This document shows, one piece after another, positions 46,330 through 55,475 of a DNA stretch of 64,000 bases. Every line of letters begins with the position of its first letter. The stretch's first letter is position 1. The notes under the pieces are model-generated. The model searched no databases and was not told where the DNA came from. It saw only the letters and a list, made by a program, of their open reading frames with translations. The position numbers and the translations under genes are program-made. Source of the stretch: CAVWGP01 sp963754645 (GTDB taxonomy: Bacteria > Pseudomonadota > Alphaproteobacteria > Bin65); assembly GCA_963754645.1 (NCBI GenBank), contig CAVWGP010000012.1, forward strand, positions 62,001 through 126,000, in the 5' to 3' direction.

Positions 46330-47598
46330 CTATCGTTCCGCCGACTTTGCCTCTCGCGGCCGCGAGGCCCTGTCACGCTCGGACAGGTATAAATCAATAC
46401 CTCGCATGATACTGGCCGAGAGCTTAATCCGATAAGCAGGTTCTTGAAGTTGCTTTTCTTCCTTGGGGTTGCTCAGGTGGCCGACTTCGATGAGGACCGA
46501 CGGTATATCCGGCGCTTTCAAGACGGCGAAGCCAGCCGAACGATGGGCTTGGCCCGGAACCAGAACGCCGACCCGCTTGAGTTCCGGCAACAATCTGCCG
46601 GCCAGCCGCACGGCCTGCAGCATCGATTGGCGCTGCGCCAAGTCAACGAGTATGCCCACGACCCGTTCATTGCTGTCCGCCAAATTGACGCCGGCAACGG
46701 CGTCCGAACGGTTCTCGCGTTTTGCCAATTCGGCGGCGAAACCGTCGGAGGCCTTGTTGGACAAGGTATAGACCGAGATGCCGCGGTCGGCGCGGAAGGG
46801 GCTAGCATCGACATGCAGGGATACGAACAGTGTCGCTTGCGCGGCGCGCGCCATCTCGTAACGCTGGCGCAATGCGATGTAATAGTCGCCATTGCGGGTC
46901 AGCATCACCCGATAACGTCCGCTGTGCGCCAATATGTCTCTTAAATCTTTGGCAAACAACAATATTAGGTCTTTTTCGTGAACCCCGCCCGGCCCCGTCG
47001 AGCCGGGATCGATCCCGCCATGGCCTGGGTCGAGCACGATCAGCGGCAAATTATTGGTGTCGTCCGCCACGCGGCGATTGTCGTCGCTCGGGCTGGTGTA
47101 ATTCGGAACCGCGCTGTCGTCCGCCTCGGCTCGGCGGGCAAACTCTTTCTTGGTTGCGGTTTCCAAGTCGATGATCAAGCGATGAGACGTGTTTGACGAG
47201 GCGTCAAGTTCGGCGCGGGCGACAAGCATGGGCTGATCGAGATCAAACACCAGCCGGGCCCTGCTGTTGGTGAACTTGCCGTATCGCCACGCCGTGATCG
47301 GGCCGGTCGCGCGTCCGGGTGCGACGCCGCCGCGCCAATTCAGGTCCGGCAAATCGACGACCAGCCGATAAGGATTTCCCAGGACAAATGCCTTGTAATC
47401 GATCGATTTATTCAGTTCGATCACGATCCGAGTGGCGCGCGGGCGCTGCTCGACCTCAAGCCGCGACGCGATCGGCTGCTCGGCGCAGGCGGCGGAAAAG
47501 GGCATGCTGGGCGCAGCCGCGAGCAACGCCAAGATCGCCAAGGCACCGGGCCACGACCATCCCGAATACTTCCCGTCGTCGCCATTCACCTGATTCAT
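46330..47598 (-). CDS. N-acetylmuramoyl-L-alanine amidase (AmiC-like)
   Basis: 422 residues from an ATG at 47598. Signal sequence (ALAILALLAAAPSM) then an AMIN domain (EVEQRPRATRIVIELN...) that binds peptidoglycan and an Amidase_3 zinc catalytic domain: DPGHGGIDPGSTG, FVSLHVDASP and EVGHLSNPKEEKQ carry the zinc His and Glu. It cleaves the glycan-peptide bond for cell separation. Upstream ATG/TTG codons at 47634/47640 give an AT-rich, non-coding-looking start, so I chose 47598. A TATAGT box at 47647-47652 on the minus strand fits a promoter. Confidence 0.9.
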   Translation of the reverse strand: MNQVNGDDGKYSGWSWPGALAILALLAAAPSMPFSAACAEQPIASRLEVEQRPRATRIVIELNKSIDYKAFVLGNPYRLVVDLPDLNWRGGVAPGRATGPITAWRYGKFTNSRARLVFDLDQPMLVARAELDASSNTSHRLIIDLETATKKEFARRAEADDSAVPNYTSPSDDNRRVADDTNNLPLIVLDPGHGGIDPGSTGPGGVHEKDLILLFAKDLRDILAHSGRYRVMLTRNGDYYIALRQRYEMARAAQATLFVSLHVDASPFRADRGISVYTLSNKASDGFAAELAKRENRSDAVAGVNLADSNERVVGILVDLAQRQSMLQAVRLAGRLLPELKRVGVLVPGQAHRSAGFAVLKAPDIPSVLIEVGHLSNPKEEKQLQEPAYRIKLSASIMRGIDLYLSERDRASRPREAKSAER

Positions 47599-48181
47599 TA
47601 CTTTAGAACTGACGCCATTTTTATTTGAATCCATTGACAATTATTTACTATACGAACCGCCAATGCAACACCTCTCCTCCTTACCCCCAATCGAAGCCGC
47701 TCATCGTTCTACGATCTTCGCATGCGGCCCCAGCCTTGGACAAGCCAGGGGCCGACCGCTGCTTTGTTTGTTTACGCAACGGCCCCGAAGGTCTATATGC
47801 TAACGGAAGTCACGGTTGATTTCGTTCCGGTGGACGGGCGAAGTCGCGTTGCCGTCTCAGGCACGGCAGCCGGAATCCTTGGGTTCCAGGCGCCATTTGG
47901 GTGGGCAACGTCAAACTGCGACTATCGACAAAACTTACGCAGTCGTCACCACAGGATTCGTCCATATCGCCATCTGCGCTCAAGACACCTTGTTCGGCGG
48001 CCCTCCGTTTGGCTGCCAAAGCGCTGATTGCCGCCGGGTCTGCTGCTAGATCCAGCGATGCTGCTTGATTGGCCTTCCGCCGCGGCGGTGCCAAAGCACC
48101 ATACCGATCCTGTGCCTCGACTTCGTGCAATGTGGGCGCGGCGTGCTTGTTGCCGCAGGCGGCGCCCCGGAGAAAGATGGC
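47599..48181. other. Divergent intergenic region with presumed long rne leader
   Basis: About 580 bases without a supported gene. It serves the leftward amidase (minus-strand TATAGT at 47647-47652) and the rightward RNase E gene. Reading frames open across it give low-complexity or unrecognisable products. The right part is probably the untranslated leader of rne. Confidence 0.6.
47771..47799 (+). promoter_or_regulatory. Candidate rne promoter
   Basis: TTTACG (47771-47776), 17-base spacer, TATATG (47794-47799). Transcription from here would give a leader of about 375 bases before the rne start, close to the long autoregulatory leader known for rne in E. coli. Only the boxes and spacing support it. 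Confidence 0.3.
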
Positions 48182-51046
48182 ATGGCGAGAAGAATGCTGA
48201 TCGACGCGACCCACGCCGAAGAGACACGGGTGGCCGTCGTAACCGGAAATCGGCTCGAAGAATTCGACTTTGAAAGTTCGCGCAAGAAGCAGATTAAGGG
48301 AAATATCTATCTCGCAAAAGTAACCCGGGTCGAGCCGTCGTTACAGGCGGCCTTTGTCGAGTATGGCGGCAATCGCCATGGCTTTCTCGCCTTTGGCGAA
48401 ATTCACCCCGACTACTATCGGGTTCCGATCGCAGATCGCGAGGCGCTCAATCGGCTTGTCGCCGAAGCCGTTGCCGAACAGGACGGCGACGACTACGTCG
48501 ACGCGGCTCCGCCGCCAACCGCTGAAGATCGCGCCGAACTGCGCGGCGAAGACGAAAGCGCCGGAGACTACGAGCGCGAATTGAGCGCGTCGGAACGAAG
48601 GCCGGCAGCGCCGGAAAACTTCGGACCCGACGATTCGGGGGCGGCCCCGCTCGAAGCCCGCGCCGAACGCGCAACGCAATCCGACTTCGCCGCGGGCGAC
48701 CACGCGGCGCCGGCCGATCCGGCGGCCGGTCCGGATGGCGCGTCTGGCGCCAACGACGACGGCTATGCCCGCCAACCGAGCGATGACGGCCAATCCTTGA
48801 ACACGCGCGGCGACGAGGCGCCGGCCGAGATCGACCCGGCCTCCGGCGAAGCCGAGCCCGATCAGGGCAAGTCCGGCAACGGCGATAATTCCAGGAGCGG
48901 CACGCCGGCACCGGAACCGGTCGAGACCATGGGCGGCGACGACGTCGAGGATATTCGGCGGCGCCATCGCGTCTGGCAGCGCCGCTACAAGATCCAGGAA
49001 GTCATCCGCAAGCGGCAGATCCTGCTGGTGCAGGTCGCCAAAGAAGAACGCGGCAACAAGGGCGCCGCGCTGACGACCTACATTTCGCTGGCCGGCCGCT
49101 ATTGCGTCCTGATGCCCAATACGCCGCGCGGCGGCGGAATATCCCGCAAGATCACCAATCAAAGCGATCGGCGGCGGCTCAAGGAAATGCTCGCCGAGTT
49201 CGATCTGCCGGAGGGCATGGCGGTCATCGTGCGCACGGCGGGCATGGAGCGCTCGCAAGTCGAGCTGAAGCGCGATCTCGATTTTCTGCTCAAGACATGG
49301 AGCGACATCCGCGAAAAGGCGCTGACCTCGACCGCGCCGGCGCTGATCTACGAAGAAGCCAATCTCATCAAGCGCTCGATTCGCGATCTCTACGCCCAGG
49401 ATATCGACGATATCCTGGTCGATGGGCACGAAGGCTTCGTGGCGGCAAAGAACTACATGTCGCTGATGATGCCGAGCCACGCCAAAAAGGTTGCCGAGTA
49501 TACCGAGAAGCCGATCCCGTTGTTTCACCGCTTTCAGGTGGAAAGCCAGATCGACAACATGCACAGCCCCACTGTGCAGCTTCGCTCGGGCGGCTACGTC
49601 GTTCTCAATCCCACCGAGGCGCTGGTCGCGATCGACGTCAATTCCGGGCGTTCGACGCGCGAACGGAACGTCGAGGAAACCGCCTACCGGACCAACCTCG
49701 AGGCTGCCGACGAGATTGCCCGCCAGCTTCGTCTGCGGGATCTCGCCGGCCTGATCGTCATCGATTTCATCGACATGGAAGAAGGCCGTTACCGGCATAA
49801 TGTCGAGCGGCGCCTCAAGGATGCGCTGAAGCAGGACCGCGCGCGCATTCAGGTGGGGCGCATCAGCGCCTTCGGCCTGCTCGAAATGTCCCGCCAACGG
49901 ATTCGCCCGAGCCTGGTGGAGGCCAGCATGATGAGCTGCCCGCACTGCGGCGGCGCCGGGCATGTGCGCTCCACGGAAAGCATGGCGCTCACCGTGCTGC
50001 GCGCCATCGAGGAAGAAGGCCTGCGCCAGCGCAGCGCCGAGATCACGGTTGCCCTGCCGACCACCGTTGCGCTCTACATTTTCAATCACAAGCGCGCGGC
50101 CATGGCGGAAATCGAAGCGCGGCACGGCTTCCGCATTGTCTTGCAGCCGGACGACACGATCACATTGGCGAGCTTCCGCATCGCCCGCTCGGTCGCGAAG
50201 GCCGCCGAAGCCCGCCAGCAAGCCGAACGCGCCAGCGAGCCACGCCCCGTGCGAGCCGCGGAAGCCGACGTCGCCGAGCCAACCGAAACCCGCGAACGCG
50301 GCGAAAGATTGCCCGGCCATGACGCGCCGGCCGAAGGCCAGCCGCTGTCCGAGCATCGCGCCGAACGCCTTGTCGACGACGTCTCGGCCGACGAAGCCGG
50401 CGCGGAGCCAGCGGAACGGGAAAGCCGCGGGCGCGGGCGCGACGGCGATGGCGAGAAGCGCGAGGGCGACGACCGGCGCGGACGGCGCCGCGGACGCCGC
50501 GGCGGACGCCGCCGGCGCGGGCGGCAACGCGGCGATAGCGCCGGCGGCGATAGCGCCGGCGGCGATACCGCCGGGCCGGAAGCCGTCGGTGGCGAAGTCG
50601 CCGGCGACGAAGTTTCCGTGAGTGAGCACGGCGAAGCGACGGTCGCCGCACCGCCATCCCAAGGCGACGAGCCGTCGGTGGCGGGCGATCGCATTGCATC
50701 GACGGCGCCATTCGATTCGCCACCGGCTGAGTCGCCGCCGCCGGTCGAAGTCGATCGCGAAGTCGAACGGCACCAACCACGCCGCACCGCAACGAGCCGA
50801 CATACGCGCCGGCATGAAAGCGATGCGAACGAGGCCCACATCGCCGCTCCTCAGCCGCCGGCTGCCGCGCCGCGCCGCATCGAAGCTCCCGCAATGCCGG
50901 AAGATGCCGCTCCGTTCGCTCGGCCGGAACCGGCGCATGCGGCATCGACCGCCGCCCTTCCCGCACCGGCCGAATCCATCGTTGCCGCCGAGGATGCTCC
51001 GGGCAAGCCGGCACGGCGTGGCTGGTGGAGTTTGCGGCGCAACTAG
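48182..51046 (+). CDS. rne: Ribonuclease E/G
   Basis: 954 residues. MARRMLIDATHAEETRVAVV opens the RNase E fold; the S1 domain is interrupted by an acidic, Pro/Gly-rich insertion of about 150 residues (roughly 95-250), known in alphaproteobacterial RNase E. Catalytic Asp residues lie in VAIDVNSGR and VIDFIDM, and the zinc-link is CPHCGGAGH. The C-terminal half is disordered, with an Arg/Gly-rich RNA-binding patch (RRGRRRGRRGGRRRRGRQRG) and Pro-rich tail. It starts mRNA decay and rRNA/tRNA processing. ATG 48182 matches the family start; the longer upstream reading is not convincing. Confidence 0.93.
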   Translation: MARRMLIDATHAEETRVAVVTGNRLEEFDFESSRKKQIKGNIYLAKVTRVEPSLQAAFVEYGGNRHGFLAFGEIHPDYYRVPIADREALNRLVAEAVAEQDGDDYVDAAPPPTAEDRAELRGEDESAGDYERELSASERRPAAPENFGPDDSGAAPLEARAERATQSDFAAGDHAAPADPAAGPDGASGANDDGYARQPSDDGQSLNTRGDEAPAEIDPASGEAEPDQGKSGNGDNSRSGTPAPEPVETMGGDDVEDIRRRHRVWQRRYKIQEVIRKRQILLVQVAKEERGNKGAALTTYISLAGRYCVLMPNTPRGGGISRKITNQSDRRRLKEMLAEFDLPEGMAVIVRTAGMERSQVELKRDLDFLLKTWSDIREKALTSTAPALIYEEANLIKRSIRDLYAQDIDDILVDGHEGFVAAKNYMSLMMPSHAKKVAEYTEKPIPLFHRFQVESQIDNMHSPTVQLRSGGYVVLNPTEALVAIDVNSGRSTRERNVEETAYRTNLEAADEIARQLRLRDLAGLIVIDFIDMEEGRYRHNVERRLKDALKQDRARIQVGRISAFGLLEMSRQRIRPSLVEASMMSCPHCGGAGHVRSTESMALTVLRAIEEEGLRQRSAEITVALPTTVALYIFNHKRAAMAEIEARHGFRIVLQPDDTITLASFRIARSVAKAAEARQQAERASEPRPVRAAEADVAEPTETRERGERLPGHDAPAEGQPLSEHRAERLVDDVSADEAGAEPAERESRGRGRDGDGEKREGDDRRGRRRGRRGGRRRRGRQRGDSAGGDSAGGDTAGPEAVGGEVAGDEVSVSEHGEATVAAPPSQGDEPSVAGDRIASTAPFDSPPAESPPPVEVDREVERHQPRRTATSRHTRRHESDANEAHIAAPQPPAAAPRRIEAPAMPEDAAPFARPEPAHAASTAALPAPAESIVAAEDAPGKPARRGWWSLRRN
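50531..50575 (+). repeat. Three tandem 15-bp units in rne
   Basis: GGCGATAGCGCCGGC at 50531-50545 and 50546-50560, and a third unit with two changes to 50575. They encode GDSAG, GDSAG, GDTAG in the disordered tail. Slippage-prone. Confidence 0.8.
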
Positions 51047-51058
51047 GCGCGCCGCGCC

Positions 51059-51940
51059 GTGGCCAAGGCCGCGTTGACCGTCGCTGACGGCCTGCGGTTG
51101 GCCGCGGCGCGGCCGCTGCAGCAACTTCGCCACAACCTGAAGAAGCTCCCGGCCGGCGACGGCGTCGCCGCCGTCCATGATGCGCGCGTCGCCTTGCGCC
51201 GGCTTGGGGCGTTGCTGCGGGCGACCCGCCCGTTCGTTTCGCAAGCGGAACTCGGCGCGCTCAAATCCGACATGCGATGGCTGCGGCGGAGCTTGGGCGC
51301 CGTGCGCGATCTCGACGTCCTGACGATCGACGTGGTGCCATTGCTGCGCGGCGCCTTGCCGAACGACGGCGCGATCGACGCCTTGGTCGTGGCGGCCGAA
51401 CGCCGGCGTGGCCCGGAGCTGGCGGCCCTGATCGCCGGCGTCGACAGCGAGCGATGCCGGCACTTCGTATCGCGCCTCGCCGCATTGTTCGATGACGGCG
51501 CCCGCGAGACGATGCAACAGCCGTTCGACGCTTTCGCCGCAAAATTGTTGCGCCAGCGCTATCGCAAGCTGCGCAAGATGGCGCGCAAGATCGGCGAGCT
51601 CGATGACGCCCGGCTGCATCGCCTGCGCATCCGGCTGCGCACCCTGCGTTATCTCTACGATTGTTTCGCCGTGGTCCTGCCGACGCGCCGCTACGCCGAT
51701 TTTCGCCGGGCCACGGTCGAATTACAGGATCATCTCGGCGCGCTGAACGATGCCGCGAGCGCGCCGCGCCTGGTGGATTCTTTGGCGGCCGAGAACGACG
51801 ATGCCGCGCTTGCCCGCGGTGCTGGCTTGGTTACCGGTTGGAGTTCGGCGCGGCGCGACGGCTTGCGGGCCGCGCTCAAGGCGCCGTGGCGCAAGTTCGT
51901 GCGCGACGGCGATCGGCTATTCGAGGCGCTTGAGCCGTGA
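51059..51940 (+). CDS. CHAD-domain protein
   Basis: 293 residues from a GTG at 51059. Helical bundle with conserved basic/His residues: AVHDARVALRRLGALLRAT, RDLDVLTIDV, and LRIRLRTLRYLYDCF. CHAD domains bind polyphosphate and are often near or fused to CYTH phosphatases. No CYTH partner is adjacent. It begins 12 bases after rne and probably shares its transcript. Confidence 0.85.
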   Translation: MAKAALTVADGLRLAAARPLQQLRHNLKKLPAGDGVAAVHDARVALRRLGALLRATRPFVSQAELGALKSDMRWLRRSLGAVRDLDVLTIDVVPLLRGALPNDGAIDALVVAAERRRGPELAALIAGVDSERCRHFVSRLAALFDDGARETMQQPFDAFAAKLLRQRYRKLRKMARKIGELDDARLHRLRIRLRTLRYLYDCFAVVLPTRRYADFRRATVELQDHLGALNDAASAPRLVDSLAAENDDAALARGAGLVTGWSSARRDGLRAALKAPWRKFVRDGDRLFEALEP

Positions 51941-51943
51941 GCG

Positions 51944-53098
51944 TCAGCGCCGCCACGCCTTGAGGCGATCGACGGCGGCGGCCATATCGGCTTCGGAGCC
52001 GGCGAACGAGAAGCGCATGGTATGGGCGCCGCGCGCCGGATCGAAATCGACGCCCGGCGTCGCCGCGACGCCGGTTTCTTCGAGCATCCGGCGGCAGAAT
52101 GACTCGCTGTCGTTGGCAAGATGCCCGATATCGGCATAGATGTAAAATGCGCCGTCGGACGGCGCCAAACGGTCGAAGCCCGCCTTCGGCAGTTCGGCGA
52201 GGAGATGCGCCCGGTTGCGCGCATAGCGCGCCACGTTGCCTTCCAGTTCGGCGTGGCAATCGAAGGCGGCGACCGCGGCATGTTGCGACAGGCTGGGCGG
52301 CGAAATGAAGAAATTTTGGGCCAGGCATTCGACCGGGCGCACGAGGTCCTCGGGCAGGATCATCCAGCCGAGCCGCCAGCCCGTCATCGAAAAATATTTC
52401 GAGAAGCTGTTGATCACGACGGCCTCGGGCTCGATCGCGGCAGCGCTGGATTGGCGAACGGCGCCATAGACGATGCCGTGATAGATCTCGTCGGACACCA
52501 GCCGGATGCCGCGCCGGCGGCAATAATCCGCAAGCGCCGCCATCTCGCCCGGCCCCAGCATCGTGCCTGTCGGATTGGACGGACTGGCGACGATGAGTCC
52601 GTCGAGCCGGCCGCCATGCCGTTCGAGAAGTTCGGGCGTCGGCTGAAATCGCGTTTCTGTCGCCCCTGGCAGACCCACCGCCTCGATGCCGAGCGCATGC
52701 AGGATGTTCTTGTAGCAAGGATAGCCCGGCTCGACGAGCGCGACGCGGTCGCCGGCATCGAAAGCGGCAAGAAACGACAGCAGGAACGCGCCGGACGATC
52801 CGGTGGTTACGACAATGCGTTCATAGGAAACGTCGACGCCGTACCACTGGCGATAATGATCCCGAATGCGCCGGCGCAGTTCGGGAATGCCGAAAGCGTC
52901 GGTATAGCCGAGCTTGTCGCCGCGCAACGCGCGCTCCGCCGCTGCGAGCACGCCCTGCGGCGCCGGCGTGCTCGGCTGGCCGACCTCGAGGTGCAACACG
53001 TCGCCCTTGGCGCGTTCGCGTTCATTGGCGGCGCGCATCACGTCCATGACGATGAAGGGCGGGATGAGGCCGCGATTGGCGCGCTTCAGCTTTACCAT
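51944..53098 (-). CDS. PLP-dependent class I/II aminotransferase
   Basis: 384 residues. VVTTGSSGAFLLSFLA, SNPTGTMLGPGE, VSDEIYHGIVYG and the Schiff-base Lys in SFSKYFSMTGWRLGW identify an aspartate-aminotransferase-fold enzyme; C-terminal Arg in MRFSFAGSE binds substrate carboxylate. Substrate not determinable. ATG 53098 gives a start MVKLKRANRGLIPPF typical of this subgroup. Convergent with the CHAD gene, 4 bases between stops. Confidence 0.9.
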   Translation of the reverse strand: MVKLKRANRGLIPPFIVMDVMRAANERERAKGDVLHLEVGQPSTPAPQGVLAAAERALRGDKLGYTDAFGIPELRRRIRDHYRQWYGVDVSYERIVVTTGSSGAFLLSFLAAFDAGDRVALVEPGYPCYKNILHALGIEAVGLPGATETRFQPTPELLERHGGRLDGLIVASPSNPTGTMLGPGEMAALADYCRRRGIRLVSDEIYHGIVYGAVRQSSAAAIEPEAVVINSFSKYFSMTGWRLGWMILPEDLVRPVECLAQNFFISPPSLSQHAAVAAFDCHAELEGNVARYARNRAHLLAELPKAGFDRLAPSDGAFYIYADIGHLANDSESFCRRMLEETGVAATPGVDFDPARGAHTMRFSFAGSEADMAAAVDRLKAWRR

Positions 53099-53238
53099 GC
53101 ATGCTCCTTGGCCTTTCCTTTTGCCCCGGAATGGCCGTAATTCTCTTGCTCTTTCCTGCCGCGAACGCGGGCACCCCGGCCGAGGCTTGGGCGCGCGCGG
53201 ACCGGTCAATGGGAACGTCCAAGGCGCTCGATCCATCC

Positions 53239-54595
53239 ATGAAAATCGCTGCCTCGATCGTCTTCGCCGGCTTGATCGCCGCCGCCAGCCCGGCCGCGGC
53301 GCAAAGCGGCGAATCCATGCATTTGATCCGCGATGCCGAGATCGAAGCTACCATCCGCGCCTATTCGGCGCCAATCTTCAGCGCCGCCGGGCTGCCCGCC
53401 AACAACATCAAAGTCCATATCGTCAACGACTTCGCGCCTCAACGCCTTCGTCGCCGGCGGCCGGCACATGTTCCTGTTCACCGGAACCCTGATGCGCGCC
53501 GACAGCCCGGGCCAGGTGATCGGCGTGATCGCGCACGAAACCGGCCACATGGTCGGCGGGCACCTGGTTCGGCTGCAGCGCGAAATCCGCGACGCGCAGA
53601 TCAAGCAGCTCATCGCGCTCATCCTCAGCGCCGGCGCGGCGGTGGCGGCGCGCGATTCGCGCGCGGTCTTCGCCGGCCTCGGGCTGGGAACGCGCATCGC
53701 CGAAGCCGAACTATTCAAATTCACGCGCGCGCAGGAAAGCGCGGCCGATCAATTCGCCATGACGATCCTCGATCGCGTCGGCATGTCGGCGCGCGGGCTT
53801 TCGGATTTCCTCGTCATCCTGCGCGAGCAGGAGGCGCTCTACGCGGCGCGCCAAGACCCCTATCTGCGCACCCATCCGATCACCAGCCAGCGGGTCGACG
53901 ACGTGAAGCAGCACATGGCGCGTTCGCCCCATACCAACACCCCGGCGCCGCGAAACTTCGAAATCATGCACGCGCGCATGCGGGCAAAGCTGATCGGCTT
54001 CATCCGCCCGCCCGACCAGGTCATCCAGCACTTCCGCGGCAAGGAGAACACATTAGAGGCGCGCTACGCCCTGGCCGTCGCCTATTTCCAAGACGGCCGG
54101 CTCGACCGCAGCCTCGGCTTCATCGATGGCTTGATCAAGGAACATCCCAGGGACGCTTATTTCCAGGAGCTGCGCGGCGAAATCCTGTTCAAAAGCGGCC
54201 GGGTGCGCGAGGCCGTGACGTCGTTCGAGGCGGCCGTGCGGCTGGCGCCCCAGGAAGGCCTGATCCGCACCGGCCTGGCTCAGGCCCAGCTCGAACTCAA
54301 CGATCCGCGCATCGACCGCATGGCGCTCAATCACCTGAACGAAGCGGTGCGCCGCGACGACACCTATCCATTGACTTGGCGCCTGCTGTCGGTGGCGCAT
54401 GGCCGCCTCGGCGACCAGGGCAACGCCGCCCTGGCGCAGGCCGAATTGTCGTATCTCGTGCAGGATCTCCCCGGCCTGCGGGCCTCGCTTATGCGCGCCG
54501 AGCGCTACCTGCCGGCCGGGACGCCGTCGTGGCAGCGGTTGCAGGACATGAAAGTCCAAGTCGCACAAATTCTTGAAGAGCGGCGCCGCCGCTAA
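53239..54595 (+). CDS. M48-family metalloprotease with TPR tail (BepA/YfgC-like), frameshifted
   Basis: About 451 residues after skipping one extra C near 53437, joining IVNDFA to LNAFVAGGRHMFLFTG. Signal peptide MKIAASIVFAGLIAAASPAAA. The zinc site HETGHMVGGH (HExxH) is followed downstream by the third ligand in QESAADQFA; TPR-like helices fill the C-terminal half (from about 290). Periplasmic relatives check outer-membrane protein assembly. Reading frames and motifs are otherwise intact, so I treat the shift as an error in the sequence. The DsbA-like gene follows after 43 bases. Confidence 0.88.
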
Positions 54596-54638
54596 TCCGC
54601 TATAAGCTGTTCATCATAGCCATCGGGAACGCCGCACA

Positions 54639-55415
54639 ATGCGCAAGTCATTCATCGCAATTTTTGTCGCCGCCAGCCTCGCCATCGCCGCCGGCCCCGC
54701 TCTTGCCCAAGGCGATAAAGCACCGTTCACGCCGGAGCAAGAAGCCCGCATCAAGCAGATGATGAAGGACTATATCCTCGCCAATCCCGAGGTCTTGCTT
54801 GAGGCGATTCAGAACCTCCGCCGCAAGCAAGAGGAGCAAGCGGCCAAGCAGGCGCAGGAGGCGCTCAAGTCGCAGCGCGACCAATTGCAGGGCGCCAAGG
54901 ACCTGCCGGTTGCCGGCAATCCCAACGGCAATGTCACCGTCGTCGAATTTTTCGACTATCGCTGCGGCTATTGCAAATCCGTCAAGCCGACCTTCGACGA
55001 AGTGATCAAGGCCGACGGCAATATCCGCGTCGTTTACAAGGAGTTTCCGATACTCGGCCCGGCCTCGCGCACAGCCTCGCTGGCCGCCATCGCCGCCCAC
55101 AAGCAGGGCAAATATCTGACCTTCCACAATGCGATGATGATATTCCCCAACAACCTCACCGACGACGTGATATTCACCCTGGCGCGGCAGGTCGGGATCG
55201 ATGTCGCCAAGCTCAAGCAGGACATGAACGACCCGTCGGTCAAAGATGTCGTCGAGCGCTCGCACAAGGTGGCCGAAATGCTCGGCATCCGCGGCACGCC
55301 CGCCTTCATCATCGGCAACGAGATCGTGCCGGGTGCGATCGGCGCCGACGAATTCAAGCAGCGCATCGGCGCCGCCCGGGAAGCCTGCAAAGCCAATCAA
55401 GAGACTTTGTGCTGA
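54639..55415 (+). CDS. DsbA/Com1-family thiol-disulfide oxidoreductase
   Basis: 258 residues: signal peptide MRKSFIAIFVAASLAIAAG ending near ALA, a charged helical N-terminal part (PFTPEQEARIKQMMKDYILA), then a thioredoxin fold with active site FFDYRCGYCKSV and cis-Pro loop RGTPAFIIG. It catalyses disulfide formation or isomerisation in the periplasm, like Com1/BdbD. A further Cys pair sits near the C-terminus. Neighbour of the M48 protease. Confidence 0.92.
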   Translation: MRKSFIAIFVAASLAIAAGPALAQGDKAPFTPEQEARIKQMMKDYILANPEVLLEAIQNLRRKQEEQAAKQAQEALKSQRDQLQGAKDLPVAGNPNGNVTVVEFFDYRCGYCKSVKPTFDEVIKADGNIRVVYKEFPILGPASRTASLAAIAAHKQGKYLTFHNAMMIFPNNLTDDVIFTLARQVGIDVAKLKQDMNDPSVKDVVERSHKVAEMLGIRGTPAFIIGNEIVPGAIGADEFKQRIGAAREACKANQETLC

Positions 55416-55475
55416 AGCGCCACGCGGCGCAGACAGCATGCCTTGTGAAGACGGCCCGCAGCGCAAGCCGCCGAT

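Noticed and set aside
47634..47652. TTGACA upstream of rne as a -35 box
   Set aside because: No -10-like hexamer lies 16-18 bases downstream.
48341..51619. 1092-residue leftward frame over rne
   Set aside because: Antisense of rne and the CHAD gene; no domain, residue bias typical of high-GC shadow frames.
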